NCBI GenBank assembly: GCA_016926235.1 | Contig: JAFGOZ010000010.1 | Span: 71,958 to 135,957 of the forward strand | Direction: 5' to 3' | Origin: Bacteroidales bacterium | GTDB lineage: Bacteria; Bacteroidota; Bacteroidia; Bacteroidales; UBA10428 | Length of the DNA stretch: 64,000 nucleotides | Shown here: in pieces, positions 37,829 to 47,184 of the stretch | Layout of the letters: each line of letters opens with the position of its first letter | How positions within the stretch are numbered: position 1 is the first letter of the stretch | Program-made: the position numbers and the translations under genes | The notes under the pieces: model-generated | Seen by the model: only the letters and a program-made list of their open reading frames with translations | What the model was told of the DNA's origin: nothing | Databases searched by the model: none

Positions 37829-39157
37829 TCACTCAGGGCAATTACTAAATGAATCATCTATTTTAATAAAAATGGTTTTCTTTTTTTCTGCTATCCATTT
37901 TTCCAGGGCTTTTTGCCGGTAATGTTCTTCCGCCATTCCCTGGATAATATTATAATCTTCCTTTAAATTAGCAACATGTGGTTCGGATTGGCTAACCAGA
38001 GTTATTATTTTAAATATCGTATTCCCATTCTTATCTTTTGATTCGAATGGTTCAGAAATCTCACCTACTTTTAAATTCTTAATAATGTAATAATCCTGTG
38101 GGCTAAAATCATCCATATGGAAACGCGAACTCCCAGTAATAGGATTGATAACCAAACCTCCATTGAGTCTGCTATCTTCATCCCTGGAAAGGTATTTTGC
38201 GGCCATTTCAAAAGTTATACTGTCAGTCTTAATAAGATTTGAAATACTGTCCAGTCTGCTAAGGGTTTTTTCTATTGCTTCAGGTGAAAGTTTGGGTTTC
38301 ATAAGGATATGCCGGGTATTTATTCTATCATCCTGCCTGTCTATCAATTGAATGATATGATATCCCATCTCTGAAGTTACAATTTTTGAGATACCACCTT
38401 TCTTCAATCCAAAAGCTACTTTTGCATATTCATTTGGTAGTTCGGCTTTACTCATGTATCCCTTTTCCCCTCCTTTGGAAGAAGTCTCTTTATCTTCTGA
38501 ATATAGAACAGCCAAAGCTGCAAAACTTTCGCCATCAATAATTCTTTTTCGCAAATCCAGGAGGCGTTCTTTCACTTCAAAAATTGCCTCTTCATTAAAT
38601 GGCGGATAAAAGACAATTTGCCTGATTTGAACAGTTGAATTTATAAAGGGTAAGCTATCTTTTGAAAGACTGTTGAAGTACTTTCTAACATCAGACGGTG
38701 TAACCGTTACATTTCCAAGAATTGATGACTGTACTTGTTGTGTTATCAGCTGCTCACGTATTATATCTCTAAAATCTTCCTTTATTTCCAACTTCGTCTT
38801 ATTAAAATAGGCTTCTAACTTTTCCAGCGAACCAATTTGCCTGATAAAATAGTTTAGTCTCTGGTCAAGCTGTAATTCAACGGTAGCCTCCGACACAGTT
38901 ATACTATCCAATTCGGCCTGGTTTAAAAAAAGCTTTTGAACCATTAATTCATCAAATATTTCACATTTAATATCACCGGTGGATTTATACCCCTGGGCTA
39001 AAAGCTGTAAATATTGATTTTCAATGTCTGATTGTAAAATTACATTATCTCCAACTATGGCTACTAGCTGATCTACAACCTTTTTTTGCCCATATATTGT
39101 TGGTATTACAAATATGGTTAAAAGAAGAAATACTAATTTCAGTTTTTTTATTCCCAT
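37829..39157 (-). CDS. SurA-like periplasmic peptidyl-prolyl isomerase
   Basis: A 442-residue protein with a signal peptide (ending IYGQ), an N-terminal SurA-like chaperone domain (VDQLVAIVGDNVILQSDIEN) and two PpiC/parvulin domains. The first is at about 180-275 (IRQIVFYPPF, GEKGYMSKAELP, KIVTSEMGYHIIQLID); the second, at about 280-385 (INTRHILMKPKLSPEAIEK), is less complete. It should fold outer-membrane proteins in the periplasm. Its operon companions are a second PpiC protein, a lipoprotein PPIase and an OstA-like gene. Its GTGA overlap with the downstream gene suggests coordinated expression. Confidence 0.88.
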   Translation of the reverse strand: MGIKKLKLVFLLLTIFVIPTIYGQKKVVDQLVAIVGDNVILQSDIENQYLQLLAQGYKSTGDIKCEIFDELMVQKLFLNQAELDSITVSEATVELQLDQRLNYFIRQIGSLEKLEAYFNKTKLEIKEDFRDIIREQLITQQVQSSILGNVTVTPSDVRKYFNSLSKDSLPFINSTVQIRQIVFYPPFNEEAIFEVKERLLDLRKRIIDGESFAALAVLYSEDKETSSKGGEKGYMSKAELPNEYAKVAFGLKKGGISKIVTSEMGYHIIQLIDRQDDRINTRHILMKPKLSPEAIEKTLSRLDSISNLIKTDSITFEMAAKYLSRDEDSRLNGGLVINPITGSSRFHMDDFSPQDYYIIKNLKVGEISEPFESKDKNGNTIFKIITLVSQSEPHVANLKEDYNIIQGMAEEHYRQKALEKWIAEKKKTIFIKIDDSFSNCPE

Positions 39158-39167
39158 TATTTTTTTA

Positions 39168-40016
39168 TTAATATGTACTAATCAATCCTCTATTCTTCGC
39201 ATCTTCATAAATATGAGATTCTAGTTGTCTTATAAATTGAACTTTGCGTTTATTTAATAAAATAGCCCGAATATTCTCATCAACATAATCAATCGGTGCT
39301 ACTTCGCTTCTAAGCCTGAAATCTCTTACATGGAAAAAGTAATAAAAACTTGTGTCGCGAGCTTCAATACTTTTTCTATATTTTAAAAACGTTTCATAAT
39401 TATTCACATTATACGGTATATCTTTTAAAACGCTACTTAATAATACCCAGCTATTATTATAATCTTCATAACTAGCTGAATATTGGTTGCTAAGGTTCCT
39501 GATTTCGTGTGGGTCCATATCACTTCTGTATATTCGTCTTATATTATACGATTCATTTGATTGCACAGGTAGTTTTATTAAAATAGCTTTCACCAAATCG
39601 TATGCCAAAATGAAGTTTGAACCATTTTCATTATAATATTCCTGAATTTCTTCATCAGAAATGGTTGTATCTAACTCTTCTTCAAGCAATTTCTGTTCGT
39701 AAGTAAAAATTAATAAAGATGTTCTGTAATCATCCAGCTTCTTCTGAACATCTTTTTGGTCATCAGTAAGATTTGATTCTGCCTTATTAAGCATGAGTTG
39801 TTTCCTAATCCATTTATCAACAAGACTTCTTACCATGCCCAGACTATCTTCAGTTGACAGTTCATTAGGTATGGCATCTATAATGTCACTTGAATATAAT
39901 TTTTTATCCAAAACCCTGGCTATGGGTTCTTCAACGGGAATGGGTTCTTTTTGCTTTACGCAAGAATTAAAAACAACTGTTAGTGCAATAATACAGGTAA
40001 AATGATAAGGCTTCAT
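39168..40016 (-). CDS. SurA/PpiC-like periplasmic lipoprotein chaperone (degenerate)
   Basis: About 282 residues from the ATG at 40016; an earlier ORF extension lacks a plausible signal. The signal MKPYHFTCIIALTVVFNSC ends in a lipobox and is followed by VKQKEP, not acidic, hence a periplasmic lipoprotein. The N-terminal part (VLDKKLYSSDIIDAIPNEL and the helical stretch that follows) resembles the SurA N-terminal chaperone domain, and ISDEEIQEYYNENGSNF is typical of the parvulin linker. I cannot see a convincing catalytic PpiC core, so it may be chaperone-only. It lies between two SurA-like genes (10 and 95 bases away). Confidence 0.65.
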   Translation of the reverse strand: MKPYHFTCIIALTVVFNSCVKQKEPIPVEEPIARVLDKKLYSSDIIDAIPNELSTEDSLGMVRSLVDKWIRKQLMLNKAESNLTDDQKDVQKKLDDYRTSLLIFTYEQKLLEEELDTTISDEEIQEYYNENGSNFILAYDLVKAILIKLPVQSNESYNIRRIYRSDMDPHEIRNLSNQYSASYEDYNNSWVLLSSVLKDIPYNVNNYETFLKYRKSIEARDTSFYYFFHVRDFRLRSEVAPIDYVDENIRAILLNKRKVQFIRQLESHIYEDAKNRGLISTY

Positions 40017-40111
40017 GGGATGAATTTTTATGATAGATATATTTATTATTAAAATAGTCAAGGGCCAGGATACACCTCAGCCCTTAAACTATATAATGTT
40101 TTTGTCAAATA

Positions 40112-42067
40112 CTACTTTATAGTTCCCAACACACCCTTATTTACAGAGATCGTATATTTCTTCCTTAGTTCCTCAATCCATTGTTTTTCCAAATAGTTCT
40201 GGTATTCAGCAGTTACCAGACCTCGTGCTTCATCAAATTCTTTCTGAGAAGGTTCCAACTGGTCACCAATAACAACAAAAGAGAATTTACCATCCCAGTC
40301 GAGTAACGGGGATACTCCTTTTTCCCAATTTGTTGTATCAACAAGCTTATGATCCCCTTTTTCAAACAGACCGTGCTTTATTTGTATGCAGTTTTTTGTT
40401 CCCGCTGTACAAATAGCATCCTTAATTTCCTGGTCAGTAAACTCTGATCCGGCTTTTTGGCTTACCCATTGTTTTGCTTTTTCCGCCATTTCTTTATTTG
40501 AAAGGGTATATATGGTTGCATTAACCCTTTTTTCCCAAACAAATTGAGCCTTATTATCTTCGTAAAACTTCTCAAGTCCTGAGGTATCCTGAATAGCTTT
40601 TGACCATACCATTTTATCAGTAAGATCAAACAACAAAATACCATCATGGTATTCCTCCATTAAATATCTGAAATCAGGGTATTTACTTTCAAGCGATTTA
40701 TCTTGATAATCAATTACAGATGTTGCTACAAAGTCTTTGTACATATCATTAAAAAACAGATATCCATTGCTGTTAAGCTTATTGTTTTTCTTTATATATG
40801 CAATAAAATCACCAAAAGTATATGTTTTATCGTTTAAGGTAAAAAGCACAACATTATTATCTGCCTCATCCTTAGGCTCTCCTGTTTGAAATAACGTAGT
40901 ATCTACCTTAGCAAATAATTTCTTTACTTTTTTGGTATTTTCTTTAAAGTTGTTTTCGGCTTTAAATTTCTGAACAGCCATAGCTTTTATCCTTTCCTTT
41001 CTTACCTGATCACGTTCAAGCTTATTATCAAGTGTCTTTTCAAGTTCTTCAAATGTCCCGACAGGTTGTTTATCTAAAAGCTTTATAATATGGAATCCAT
41101 AGGATGTTTTTAATGGTTCACTAATATCTCCTTTATTTTTCAAAGCAAAAGCAGTATTCTCGAATTCAGGTATCATAACACCTGTGCCAAACCAATTTAG
41201 TTCCCCGCCATTTCTTGCAGAATTTTTATCATCAGAATATTCTAAAGCCATTTTACCAAAATCTTCACCGTTTTTCAGTTTATTGTAACATTCCATTATC
41301 CTGACTTCCCCTTTCGCGAATATAGAATCGTCAGCATCTCTGGGAACAGAAACCCATATATGCGCAATTTTTACCTGTCCTGGTGATTCTCTTCTATCAT
41401 TTACCTTAATCAGGTGATATCCAAATACAGTTCTAAAAGGCATTGATAATTTTCCCACAGGTGTATTGAAGGCTTCACATTCAAAAGGATAAATCATTTT
41501 AAACGCATTAAAATATCCCAAGTTTCCACCTCTTGACTTTGAATAAGTATCGTCAGATAATTCTTCTGCATATTTCTCAAAAGACTCACCTTTTTCAACT
41601 TTATTCTTTACTTCCAGAAGTTTGTTATAAATTTCAAGTGTATCTTTTGGAGTAGCTTTATCAAAGTCTACTTTTATCAGTATATGACTCACGGACACCT
41701 CTGTTTTAGTTCTCTGATAGGCCTCCTCTAGCAAAATCTTCTTTGCATCTTCTACTTCCAAATATGGAGCTGCAAGTTGTTTCCTATACCCAGACAATTC
41801 CTTAATAAAGGAAGGTAGCGTATCCATACCCAGATTCTCAGCTTCAATTACTTTTAGTTTGAAATTAATAAAAAGGTCGAGATATTCGTCCACTGATTTT
41901 GGATCAATATTATTATTGTTTTTGTGGTATATCCTTTCAAATTCTGATTTACTAATATTCCTATTATCTATGGTAAGTAATACCTCATCATTTTGTGCAT
42001 GGCTTACAATACTTGTGCATAATGCAAAGACAATTATAAGAACCTGACCTTTAATCACTTTTTTCAT
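40112..42067 (-). CDS. SurA/PpiD-like peptidyl-prolyl isomerase with two PpiC domains
   Basis: This 651-residue protein has a signal peptide (ending SHAQ), an N-terminal helical domain (VDEYLDLFINFKLKVIEAEN), and two parvulin domains with clear motifs. The first contains VSHILIKVDF, RGGNLGYF and TVFGYHLIKVND (about 120-225). The second contains IAHIWVSVP, NGGELNWFGTG and TSYGFHIIKLLD (about 230-335). The C-terminal third is a further helical and beta region seen in large Bacteroidota PPIases. It should act on outer-membrane proteins in the periplasm. The gene is 42 bases downstream of guaB and is probably co-transcribed with it. Confidence 0.88.
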   Translation of the reverse strand: MKKVIKGQVLIIVFALCTSIVSHAQNDEVLLTIDNRNISKSEFERIYHKNNNNIDPKSVDEYLDLFINFKLKVIEAENLGMDTLPSFIKELSGYRKQLAAPYLEVEDAKKILLEEAYQRTKTEVSVSHILIKVDFDKATPKDTLEIYNKLLEVKNKVEKGESFEKYAEELSDDTYSKSRGGNLGYFNAFKMIYPFECEAFNTPVGKLSMPFRTVFGYHLIKVNDRRESPGQVKIAHIWVSVPRDADDSIFAKGEVRIMECYNKLKNGEDFGKMALEYSDDKNSARNGGELNWFGTGVMIPEFENTAFALKNKGDISEPLKTSYGFHIIKLLDKQPVGTFEELEKTLDNKLERDQVRKERIKAMAVQKFKAENNFKENTKKVKKLFAKVDTTLFQTGEPKDEADNNVVLFTLNDKTYTFGDFIAYIKKNNKLNSNGYLFFNDMYKDFVATSVIDYQDKSLESKYPDFRYLMEEYHDGILLFDLTDKMVWSKAIQDTSGLEKFYEDNKAQFVWEKRVNATIYTLSNKEMAEKAKQWVSQKAGSEFTDQEIKDAICTAGTKNCIQIKHGLFEKGDHKLVDTTNWEKGVSPLLDWDGKFSFVVIGDQLEPSQKEFDEARGLVTAEYQNYLEKQWIEELRKKYTISVNKGVLGTIK

Positions 42068-42109
42068 AATTCAGTTTAAGTTTTATGGTTAAATATGTGT
42101 TTTAATTCT

Positions 42110-43579
42110 TTATCTACTATAATTCGGTGCTTCCCTGGTGATAGTAACATCGTGAGGATGACTCTCAAGTATGCCCGAATTGGTTATTCTTACAAATTTT
42201 GACTTCATCAGAGCTGCTATATTTTTAGCTCCACAATATCCCATACCGGCACGCAGTCCTCCAATTAGCTGAAACATCACCTCTGCAAGTGTTCCTTTAT
42301 AAGGTACACGGGCAGCAATGCCTTCCGGAACAAGTTTTTTGATATCATCTTCTACATCCTGAAAATATCTGTCATTTGAACCTTTTTGCATCGCTTCAAC
42401 AGATCCCATTCCCCGATAAGATTTGTATTTTCTTCCGTTATATATTATTGTTTCACCCGGAGACTCTTCAACACCCGCAAAAAGAGAACCCGCCATTATA
42501 GAATTTGCGCCGGCTGCCAGTCCCTTTACTATATCCCCTGAATATCTTATTCCTCCATCAGCGATCACAGGTACATCATAATCTTTAAGTGCATCAGCCA
42601 CATGAAAGATAGCTGATAGTTGCGGTACTCCTACTCCTGCAATTACCCTGGTAGTACAAATAGATCCTGGCCCTATACCAACTTTTACCGCATCAGCACC
42701 TGCTTTTACCAAGGCTATCCCTGCTTCAGCCGTACCCACATTACCAACGATAACATCTACATTTTTATGATGTCTTTTAACTTCTTTTAACATATTCATC
42801 ACTCCAATATGATGTCCATGGGCAGTATCTATAACAATAGCGTCAACATCAGCATCAACCAGAGCTTGTACACGTTGAAGGGTATCTTCTGCAATTCCAA
42901 CTGCAGCAGCTACACGAAGCCTCCCCTTCTCATCTTTACATGAGTTTGGTCTGTCTTTTGACTTGGTAATATCTTTGTAAGTTATTAATCCTATGAGTTT
43001 ACCAGATTTATCTATAACAGGTAATTTTTCAATTTTATGTTTTTGAAGTATTTCCGCAGCCTGAATTAAGTCTGTTCCCTGTGATGTAGTGATCAGATTT
43101 TCCTTTGACATGACCTCACTTATTGGTCTTTGCAGATCTGTTTCAAATCTAAGATCCCTGTTGGTTACAATACCAATTAATTTCTTACTCTCATCAATTA
43201 CAGGTATGCCACCTATTTTAAATTCCTGCATCAAGTATAAGGCATCACCAACCCTTCCTTCTTCTCTAATAGTAATTGGATCATTAATCATTACATTTTC
43301 GGCTCTCTTCACCTTTCTAACCTGACGTGCCTGTTCATCAACTGACATATTTTTATGAATAACTCCCATCCCACCTTCTCTCGCAATTGCTATTGCTAAA
43401 ACGGATTCTGTAACTGTATCCATTGCAGCTGATACAATGGGTATCTTGAGTTTTATATTTCTTGAAAATCTTGAACATACATCAACATCCCGGGGCAATA
43501 CATCACTATATGCAGGAATAAGGAGAACATCATCAAATGTTAATCCCTCAAATACAACCTTATTCGAAAGTGATGCCAT
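42110..43579 (-). CDS. guaB: Inosine-5'-monophosphate dehydrogenase
   Basis: A 489-residue enzyme from the ATG at 43579, giving the standard [20 protein letters not shown] start; a longer frame from 43630 is unsupported. It oxidises IMP to XMP, the committed step to GMP. Two CBS domains lie at about 90-205 ([33 protein letters not shown]). The catalytic loop has GPGSICTTR with the nucleophilic Cys, and the flap region has [10 protein letters not shown]. All expected motifs are present. The gene leads the minus-strand PPIase/OstA-like cluster and is divergent from recQ. Confidence 0.96.
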   Translation of the reverse strand: MASLSNKVVFEGLTFDDVLLIPAYSDVLPRDVDVCSRFSRNIKLKIPIVSAAMDTVTESVLAIAIAREGGMGVIHKNMSVDEQARQVRKVKRAENVMINDPITIREEGRVGDALYLMQEFKIGGIPVIDESKKLIGIVTNRDLRFETDLQRPISEVMSKENLITTSQGTDLIQAAEILQKHKIEKLPVIDKSGKLIGLITYKDITKSKDRPNSCKDEKGRLRVAAAVGIAEDTLQRVQALVDADVDAIVIDTAHGHHIGVMNMLKEVKRHHKNVDVIVGNVGTAEAGIALVKAGADAVKVGIGPGSICTTRVIAGVGVPQLSAIFHVADALKDYDVPVIADGGIRYSGDIVKGLAAGANSIMAGSLFAGVEESPGETIIYNGRKYKSYRGMGSVEAMQKGSNDRYFQDVEDDIKKLVPEGIAARVPYKGTLAEVMFQLIGGLRAGMGYCGAKNIAALMKSKFVRITNSGILESHPHDVTITREAPNYSR

Positions 43580-43696
43580 TAAAAAATAATTTTGTTTTAA
43601 AAATTGTGCCAAATTACAAAAAATACCCAAATTATCTCTACTTTAACAAATTACTTTTACTGTTAAAAATTGTGAAATATTAGCCGCAACTCAGAA

Positions 43697-45601
43697 TTGG
43701 ACAGGTATAGACAAATATTAACAAAATATTGGGGATTTTCAAACTTTCGTCCTTTACAAGAGGATATTATCCAGGCAGTTGCATCGGGAAAAGATACTAT
43801 TGGTTTAATGCCAACAGGTGGCGGCAAATCACTCACCTTCCAGGTTCCAACACTTGCAACAGAGGGTATTTGTCTTGTAATTACACCTTTAATTGCCTTG
43901 ATGAAAGATCAAACCGAAAACCTTTTGGCAAAAGGTATTAAAGCTGCATCTATCCATTCCGGAATGACATTTAATGAAATAAAATTAACCTTAAATAAAT
44001 GCTCGTTCGGTGACTACAAATTTTTATACATATCTCCGGAACGTGTTGGAAATGAAGTATTCCAAAATTCACTAAACAAAATGAAGGTGATGCTTGTAGT
44101 TGTAGATGAAGCCCATTGCATATCGCAGTGGGGTTATGATTTCAGGCCATCCTACCTACAAATATGCATTTTACGGAATTTTTTACCTGAAATCCCTTTT
44201 CTGGCTTTAACTGCTTCAGCTACAGGTCCTGTAATTGATGACATAAACCAGAAACTTAAACTGAAGGACGCTGTTATTCTGAAAAAAAGCTTTGAAAGAA
44301 AAAATCTCGTCTATATTGTAAGAGAAACCGAAGATAAAAATGGATACATTCTAAAAATTGCCAGTAAAACCAAAGGTTCTGGAATTGTGTATGTAAGAAA
44401 TAGAAGAAAAACAAAAGAATTAGCATTATTTCTAAATCAACAAAAGATTCCGTGCACCTTTTATCATGCCGGGTTAAAACAGGAGACAAGAAACAAACGG
44501 CAGGAAGATTGGATGAAAGGTAAAAAAAGGATCATTGTGGCCACAAATGCATTTGGAATGGGAATAGACAAACCAGATGTCCGGTTTGTTGTGCATTACG
44601 ATGTACCCGATTCAATTGAAGAATACTTTCAGGAAGCAGGAAGAGCCGGACGTGATGAAAAAAAGTCTTATGCCGTTTTACTATATAACCAAAGCGATAT
44701 TAAAAAACTGGAGGAGAGGGTAATAAATAATTTTCCTGAAATAACGGAAATTAAAAGAGTATACCAGGCTTTATGCAATTATCTTCAAATACCTTACGAG
44801 GGAGGCAAAGGGCAGGTTTTTGACTTTAAAATAGCAGATTTTACATCAAGATACAATCTTAATGTATTACACGCTTTTAATTGCCTAAAGTTTATGCAAA
44901 GGGAAGGTTATCTTGAACTTACGGATGAAATCAACAATCCTTCCAGAATCCATTTTATCGTTGATCGGAATGAGTTGTATAGATTTCAAGTAGCGAATGC
45001 GAACCTGGATAGCTTTATAAAGCTATTGTTACGATCTTATACAGGACTATTTTCCGAATATACAAAAATTGATGAAGGACAACTTGCCAGAAGAGCAGGA
45101 ATTACAATAGACCAGACATATACATTTCTTAATAAACTATCATCATTGAAAATCATTCATTACATACCCCAAAAACGCACTCCCCTTATCATTTTTACTG
45201 AAGAAAGGCTTGAAGACAAATCTATTCTCATTTCTAAAGAAAATTACGATGCACGAAAAAAATTCTATGTGGAAAGGCTCAATTCGATGATGGATTATTT
45301 TACCAGCACAACAAAATGCAGAAGCCAAATTCTTCTTAATTATTTTGACGAAAAAGATGCATATAGATGTGGACAATGCGACATATGCATGAAACGAAAT
45401 GAGCTTGACCTTAGCCGTTACGAATTTGATATGATATTGGAAGAAATAAAAACGATTTTAACAGCAAATAATGATACTATAGACAATTTAATACCTCAGA
45501 TAAATTTTCCTGAAGCCAAGGTCTTGAAAGTAGTACAATGGTTACTGGACAATCATAAAATTGTAAAAAACAGTAATAGTAGCCTGAAGTGGCATAAATA
45601 A
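43697..45601 (+). CDS. recQ: ATP-dependent DNA helicase RecQ
   Basis: About 634 residues starting at a TTG (43697): the upstream in-frame sequence contains a stop at 43673-43675 and no ATG, and MDRYRQILTKYWGF is a normal RecQ start. The helicase core has GLMPTGGGKSLTFQVP, VDEAHCISQWGYDFRPSY, LALTASA and YFQEAGRAGRDEKKS. The RecQ-C-terminal region has a zinc-binding set (CRSQILLNYFDEKDAYRCGQCDIC) and winged-helix residues. No HRDC domain is evident after about residue 600, so it is a short RecQ. It unwinds recombination intermediates. It lies divergently from guaB, with about 117 bases between the starts. Confidence 0.93.
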   Translation: MDRYRQILTKYWGFSNFRPLQEDIIQAVASGKDTIGLMPTGGGKSLTFQVPTLATEGICLVITPLIALMKDQTENLLAKGIKAASIHSGMTFNEIKLTLNKCSFGDYKFLYISPERVGNEVFQNSLNKMKVMLVVVDEAHCISQWGYDFRPSYLQICILRNFLPEIPFLALTASATGPVIDDINQKLKLKDAVILKKSFERKNLVYIVRETEDKNGYILKIASKTKGSGIVYVRNRRKTKELALFLNQQKIPCTFYHAGLKQETRNKRQEDWMKGKKRIIVATNAFGMGIDKPDVRFVVHYDVPDSIEEYFQEAGRAGRDEKKSYAVLLYNQSDIKKLEERVINNFPEITEIKRVYQALCNYLQIPYEGGKGQVFDFKIADFTSRYNLNVLHAFNCLKFMQREGYLELTDEINNPSRIHFIVDRNELYRFQVANANLDSFIKLLLRSYTGLFSEYTKIDEGQLARRAGITIDQTYTFLNKLSSLKIIHYIPQKRTPLIIFTEERLEDKSILISKENYDARKKFYVERLNSMMDYFTSTTKCRSQILLNYFDEKDAYRCGQCDICMKRNELDLSRYEFDMILEEIKTILTANNDTIDNLIPQINFPEAKVLKVVQWLLDNHKIVKNSNSSLKWHK

Positions 45602-45710
45602 GGCAAGATATTAAGTACATTTAAATGGGAGATGTGGTTGAAAGGAAATTCGATTATTTTTAGGGAAACAAAAGTCCGAAGACCGAAGAGGAGGGTAAGA
45701 GTGAGGGTGA

Positions 45711-45747
45711 GTAGCAGTGGCAGTGGCAGTAGTAATAGCGGTAATGG
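45711..45747. repeat. Degenerate trinucleotide repeat, block 1
   Basis: gtagcagtggcagtggcagt followed by agtaatagcggtaatgg reads as imperfect AGT-AGC/GGC-AGT triplets. The same motif reappears about 180 bases downstream at 45893-45913. Confidence 0.5.
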
Positions 45748-45851
45748 TTGTAAGAGGGTGAGAAGATGAGAAGATGAAAAAGGAGAAAATTGGAAATTGA
45801 AAGACCAGAAACGGAAGACGAACCATTTATGAGAGTATGGATTAGAAAGCC

Positions 45852-45877
45852 CTGTCAGTGCCTATAAGACCTGACAG
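45852..45877. repeat. Short inverted repeat (ctgtcag ... ctgacag)
   Basis: Two 7-bp arms, ctgtcag (45852-45858) and ctgacag (45871-45877), surround a 12-base loop (tgcctataagac). No T-run follows, so this is unlikely to be a terminator. I recall similar palindromes with a cctataagac-like loop recurring between genes of Bacteroidota; not verified here. Confidence 0.4.
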
Positions 45878-45892
45878 TGGTTGAGCGAAGGG

Positions 45893-45913
45893 AGTAGCAG
45901 TAGCAGTGGCAGT
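45893..45913. repeat. Degenerate trinucleotide repeat, block 2
   Basis: agtagcagtagcagtggcag plus a final t repeats the AGTAGCAGTGGCAGT motif of 45711-45747. It is the second occurrence within the recQ to DUF5063 spacer. Confidence 0.5.
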
Positions 45914-45968
45914 TATGAACCTTAGTTAAATCTAAATGCAAACGTTATGGTTGAAAAATAAAATTTGA

Positions 45969-45976
45969 TAACTTTG
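45969..45976 (+). promoter_or_regulatory. Bacteroidota -7 element for the DUF5063 operon
   Basis: TAACTTTG matches TAnnTTTG exactly. The -33 position 19 bases upstream reads ATG rather than TTG. Initiation near 45983 rules out the in-frame TTG at 45965 as start codon. Confidence 0.5.
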
Positions 45977-45985
45977 TTAAAAAAT

Positions 45986-46615
45986 ATGAAAATGAATGAA
46001 CTTGGGGATATTGAGAATGATGTTGTGATTGAGTTCATTAAAGCGGTAAATGTTTTTTGTAACCTGGCAGAATCAAAAACAGTTCCATCCAAAACAGAAT
46101 ATGTAAAAAAAATGCTTTTAGCATGTTCCGGTGTCTATAATCTTGCGCTGGTTATTCCGTCTATTGAATCAATAAATGAGCAAAACAATGAAAAATTTGT
46201 AGATGAAAACGACTGGCAAAAAGTCAAGGATAATATTCAAACCATATTTGGACAGTATGATGCATTTTTAGAAGTGTTTGACCCACGCATGCAAGAAAGT
46301 GAGATCCCAATAATTTCAAGCATTTCCGAGAATATTGCCGATATATACCAGGATCTTAAAGATTTTATTCTGTTATTTCAAATAGGCACACACGAGGTAA
46401 TGAACGATGCACTTTGGGAATGCAAACAGAATTTTGAAGAATTTTGGGGACAAAAACTGACCAATATTATGCGTGCATTGCATAACCTGGTTTATGGTAA
46501 CGCTTTACTTGAAGAGGATGATTTATACGATGATGACAATTTAAATGATATTGATACAAGTAATTGGATTATTTCAAAGAGAATAGAACAACTTGGAGAT
46601 GAAGAAGACATATAA
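45986..46615 (+). CDS. DUF5063 domain protein
   Basis: About 209 residues; starts at ATG 45986 (MKMNELG) or 45992. The earlier TTG at 45965 is rejected because a promoter box (45969-45976) overlaps it. It is a soluble all-helical protein with the DUF5063 signature: NVFCNLAESKTVPSKTEYVKK, LLACSGVYNLALVIP and FVDENDWQKVKDNIQTIFG. It has an acidic tail (LEEDDLYDDDN). Its role is unknown. It overlaps the start of the downstream exonuclease gene by 17 bases, indicating translational coupling, so the two may act in one process. Confidence 0.8.
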   Translation: MKMNELGDIENDVVIEFIKAVNVFCNLAESKTVPSKTEYVKKMLLACSGVYNLALVIPSIESINEQNNEKFVDENDWQKVKDNIQTIFGQYDAFLEVFDPRMQESEIPIISSISENIADIYQDLKDFILLFQIGTHEVMNDALWECKQNFEEFWGQKLTNIMRALHNLVYGNALLEEDDLYDDDNLNDIDTSNWIISKRIEQLGDEEDI

Positions 46616-47183
46616 GGGACAGATAAGTGAAGAAGATATTCGTAATCTGCCATTAATACATTTTACAGGGGAACTAAAGGTAATTAAAACTGTTCATGAA
46701 GTTGAAACCTGTTTAGATTTATTAAAAAATCAACGAATTCTGGGTTTTGATACCGAAACCAAACCCTCTTTTAAAAAGGGGAAGAAGAACCGTGTTGCCA
46801 TTCTTCAATTATCAACTGAAAATCAGGCTTATATATTTCAACTTAATAAGATAGGCTTACATAGCGGTCTGATTGAAATATTAGCTAATAAAACCATTAT
46901 TAAAGTAGGTGCTGCTATAAAAGATGATATCCTGGCACTAGTAAAAATCAGGCAATTTGAACCTTCCGGCTTTGTCGACATACAAAAAATAGTCGGAGAA
47001 TATGGTATTGAACAAATTAGTTTGAAAAAAATGGCTGCCATTGTATTAGGCGGAAGAATTTCCAAATCACAACAAACATCTAACTGGGAACAGGATGAAC
47101 TCACTGAAGCCCAACAACTATATGCTGCTACCGATGCCTGGTGTTCGCTAAAAATCTACACTACTTTAAATCATCATACATAA
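46599..47183 (+). CDS. DEDD 3'-5' exonuclease (RNase D-like domain)
   Basis: About 194 residues from the ATG at 46599, inside the 3' end of the DUF5063 gene. It has DNA_pol_A_exo1/RNase D-like motifs: Exo I GFDTETKP, Exo II in VGAAIKDDI, and Exo III ATDAWCSLKIY (Y/x/x/x/D pattern, DEDDy). It should trim RNA or DNA 3' ends; no HRDC or second domain is present, so it is shorter than E. coli RNase D. Its gene is followed after 1 base by a methyltransferase gene (rRNA type), consistent with an RNA-processing role. That role is inferred from context. Confidence 0.85.
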   Translation: MKKTYKGQISEEDIRNLPLIHFTGELKVIKTVHEVETCLDLLKNQRILGFDTETKPSFKKGKKNRVAILQLSTENQAYIFQLNKIGLHSGLIEILANKTIIKVGAAIKDDILALVKIRQFEPSGFVDIQKIVGEYGIEQISLKKMAAIVLGGRISKSQQTSNWEQDELTEAQQLYAATDAWCSLKIYTTLNHHT

Positions 47184-47184
47184 A

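Larger units (their letters stand above)
45602..45985. other. Purine-rich, low-complexity intergenic stretch
   Basis: The 384 bases between recQ and the DUF5063 gene hold no convincing gene. The plus strand is strongly purine-rich from about 45690 to 45790, with GAGAAGAT repeated twice at 45760-45775. There are two blocks of degenerate AGT/AGC/GGC triplets (45711-45747 and 45893-45913) and a 7-bp inverted repeat at 45852-45877. The end of this stretch contains the DUF5063 promoter. Confidence 0.6.

Noticed and set aside
45611..45826. Minus-strand open frame of 71 residues in the recQ spacer
   Set aside because: It is the reverse reading of the low-complexity purine-rich stretch (long Thr/Ala/Ser/His runs) and has no homology-like pattern.
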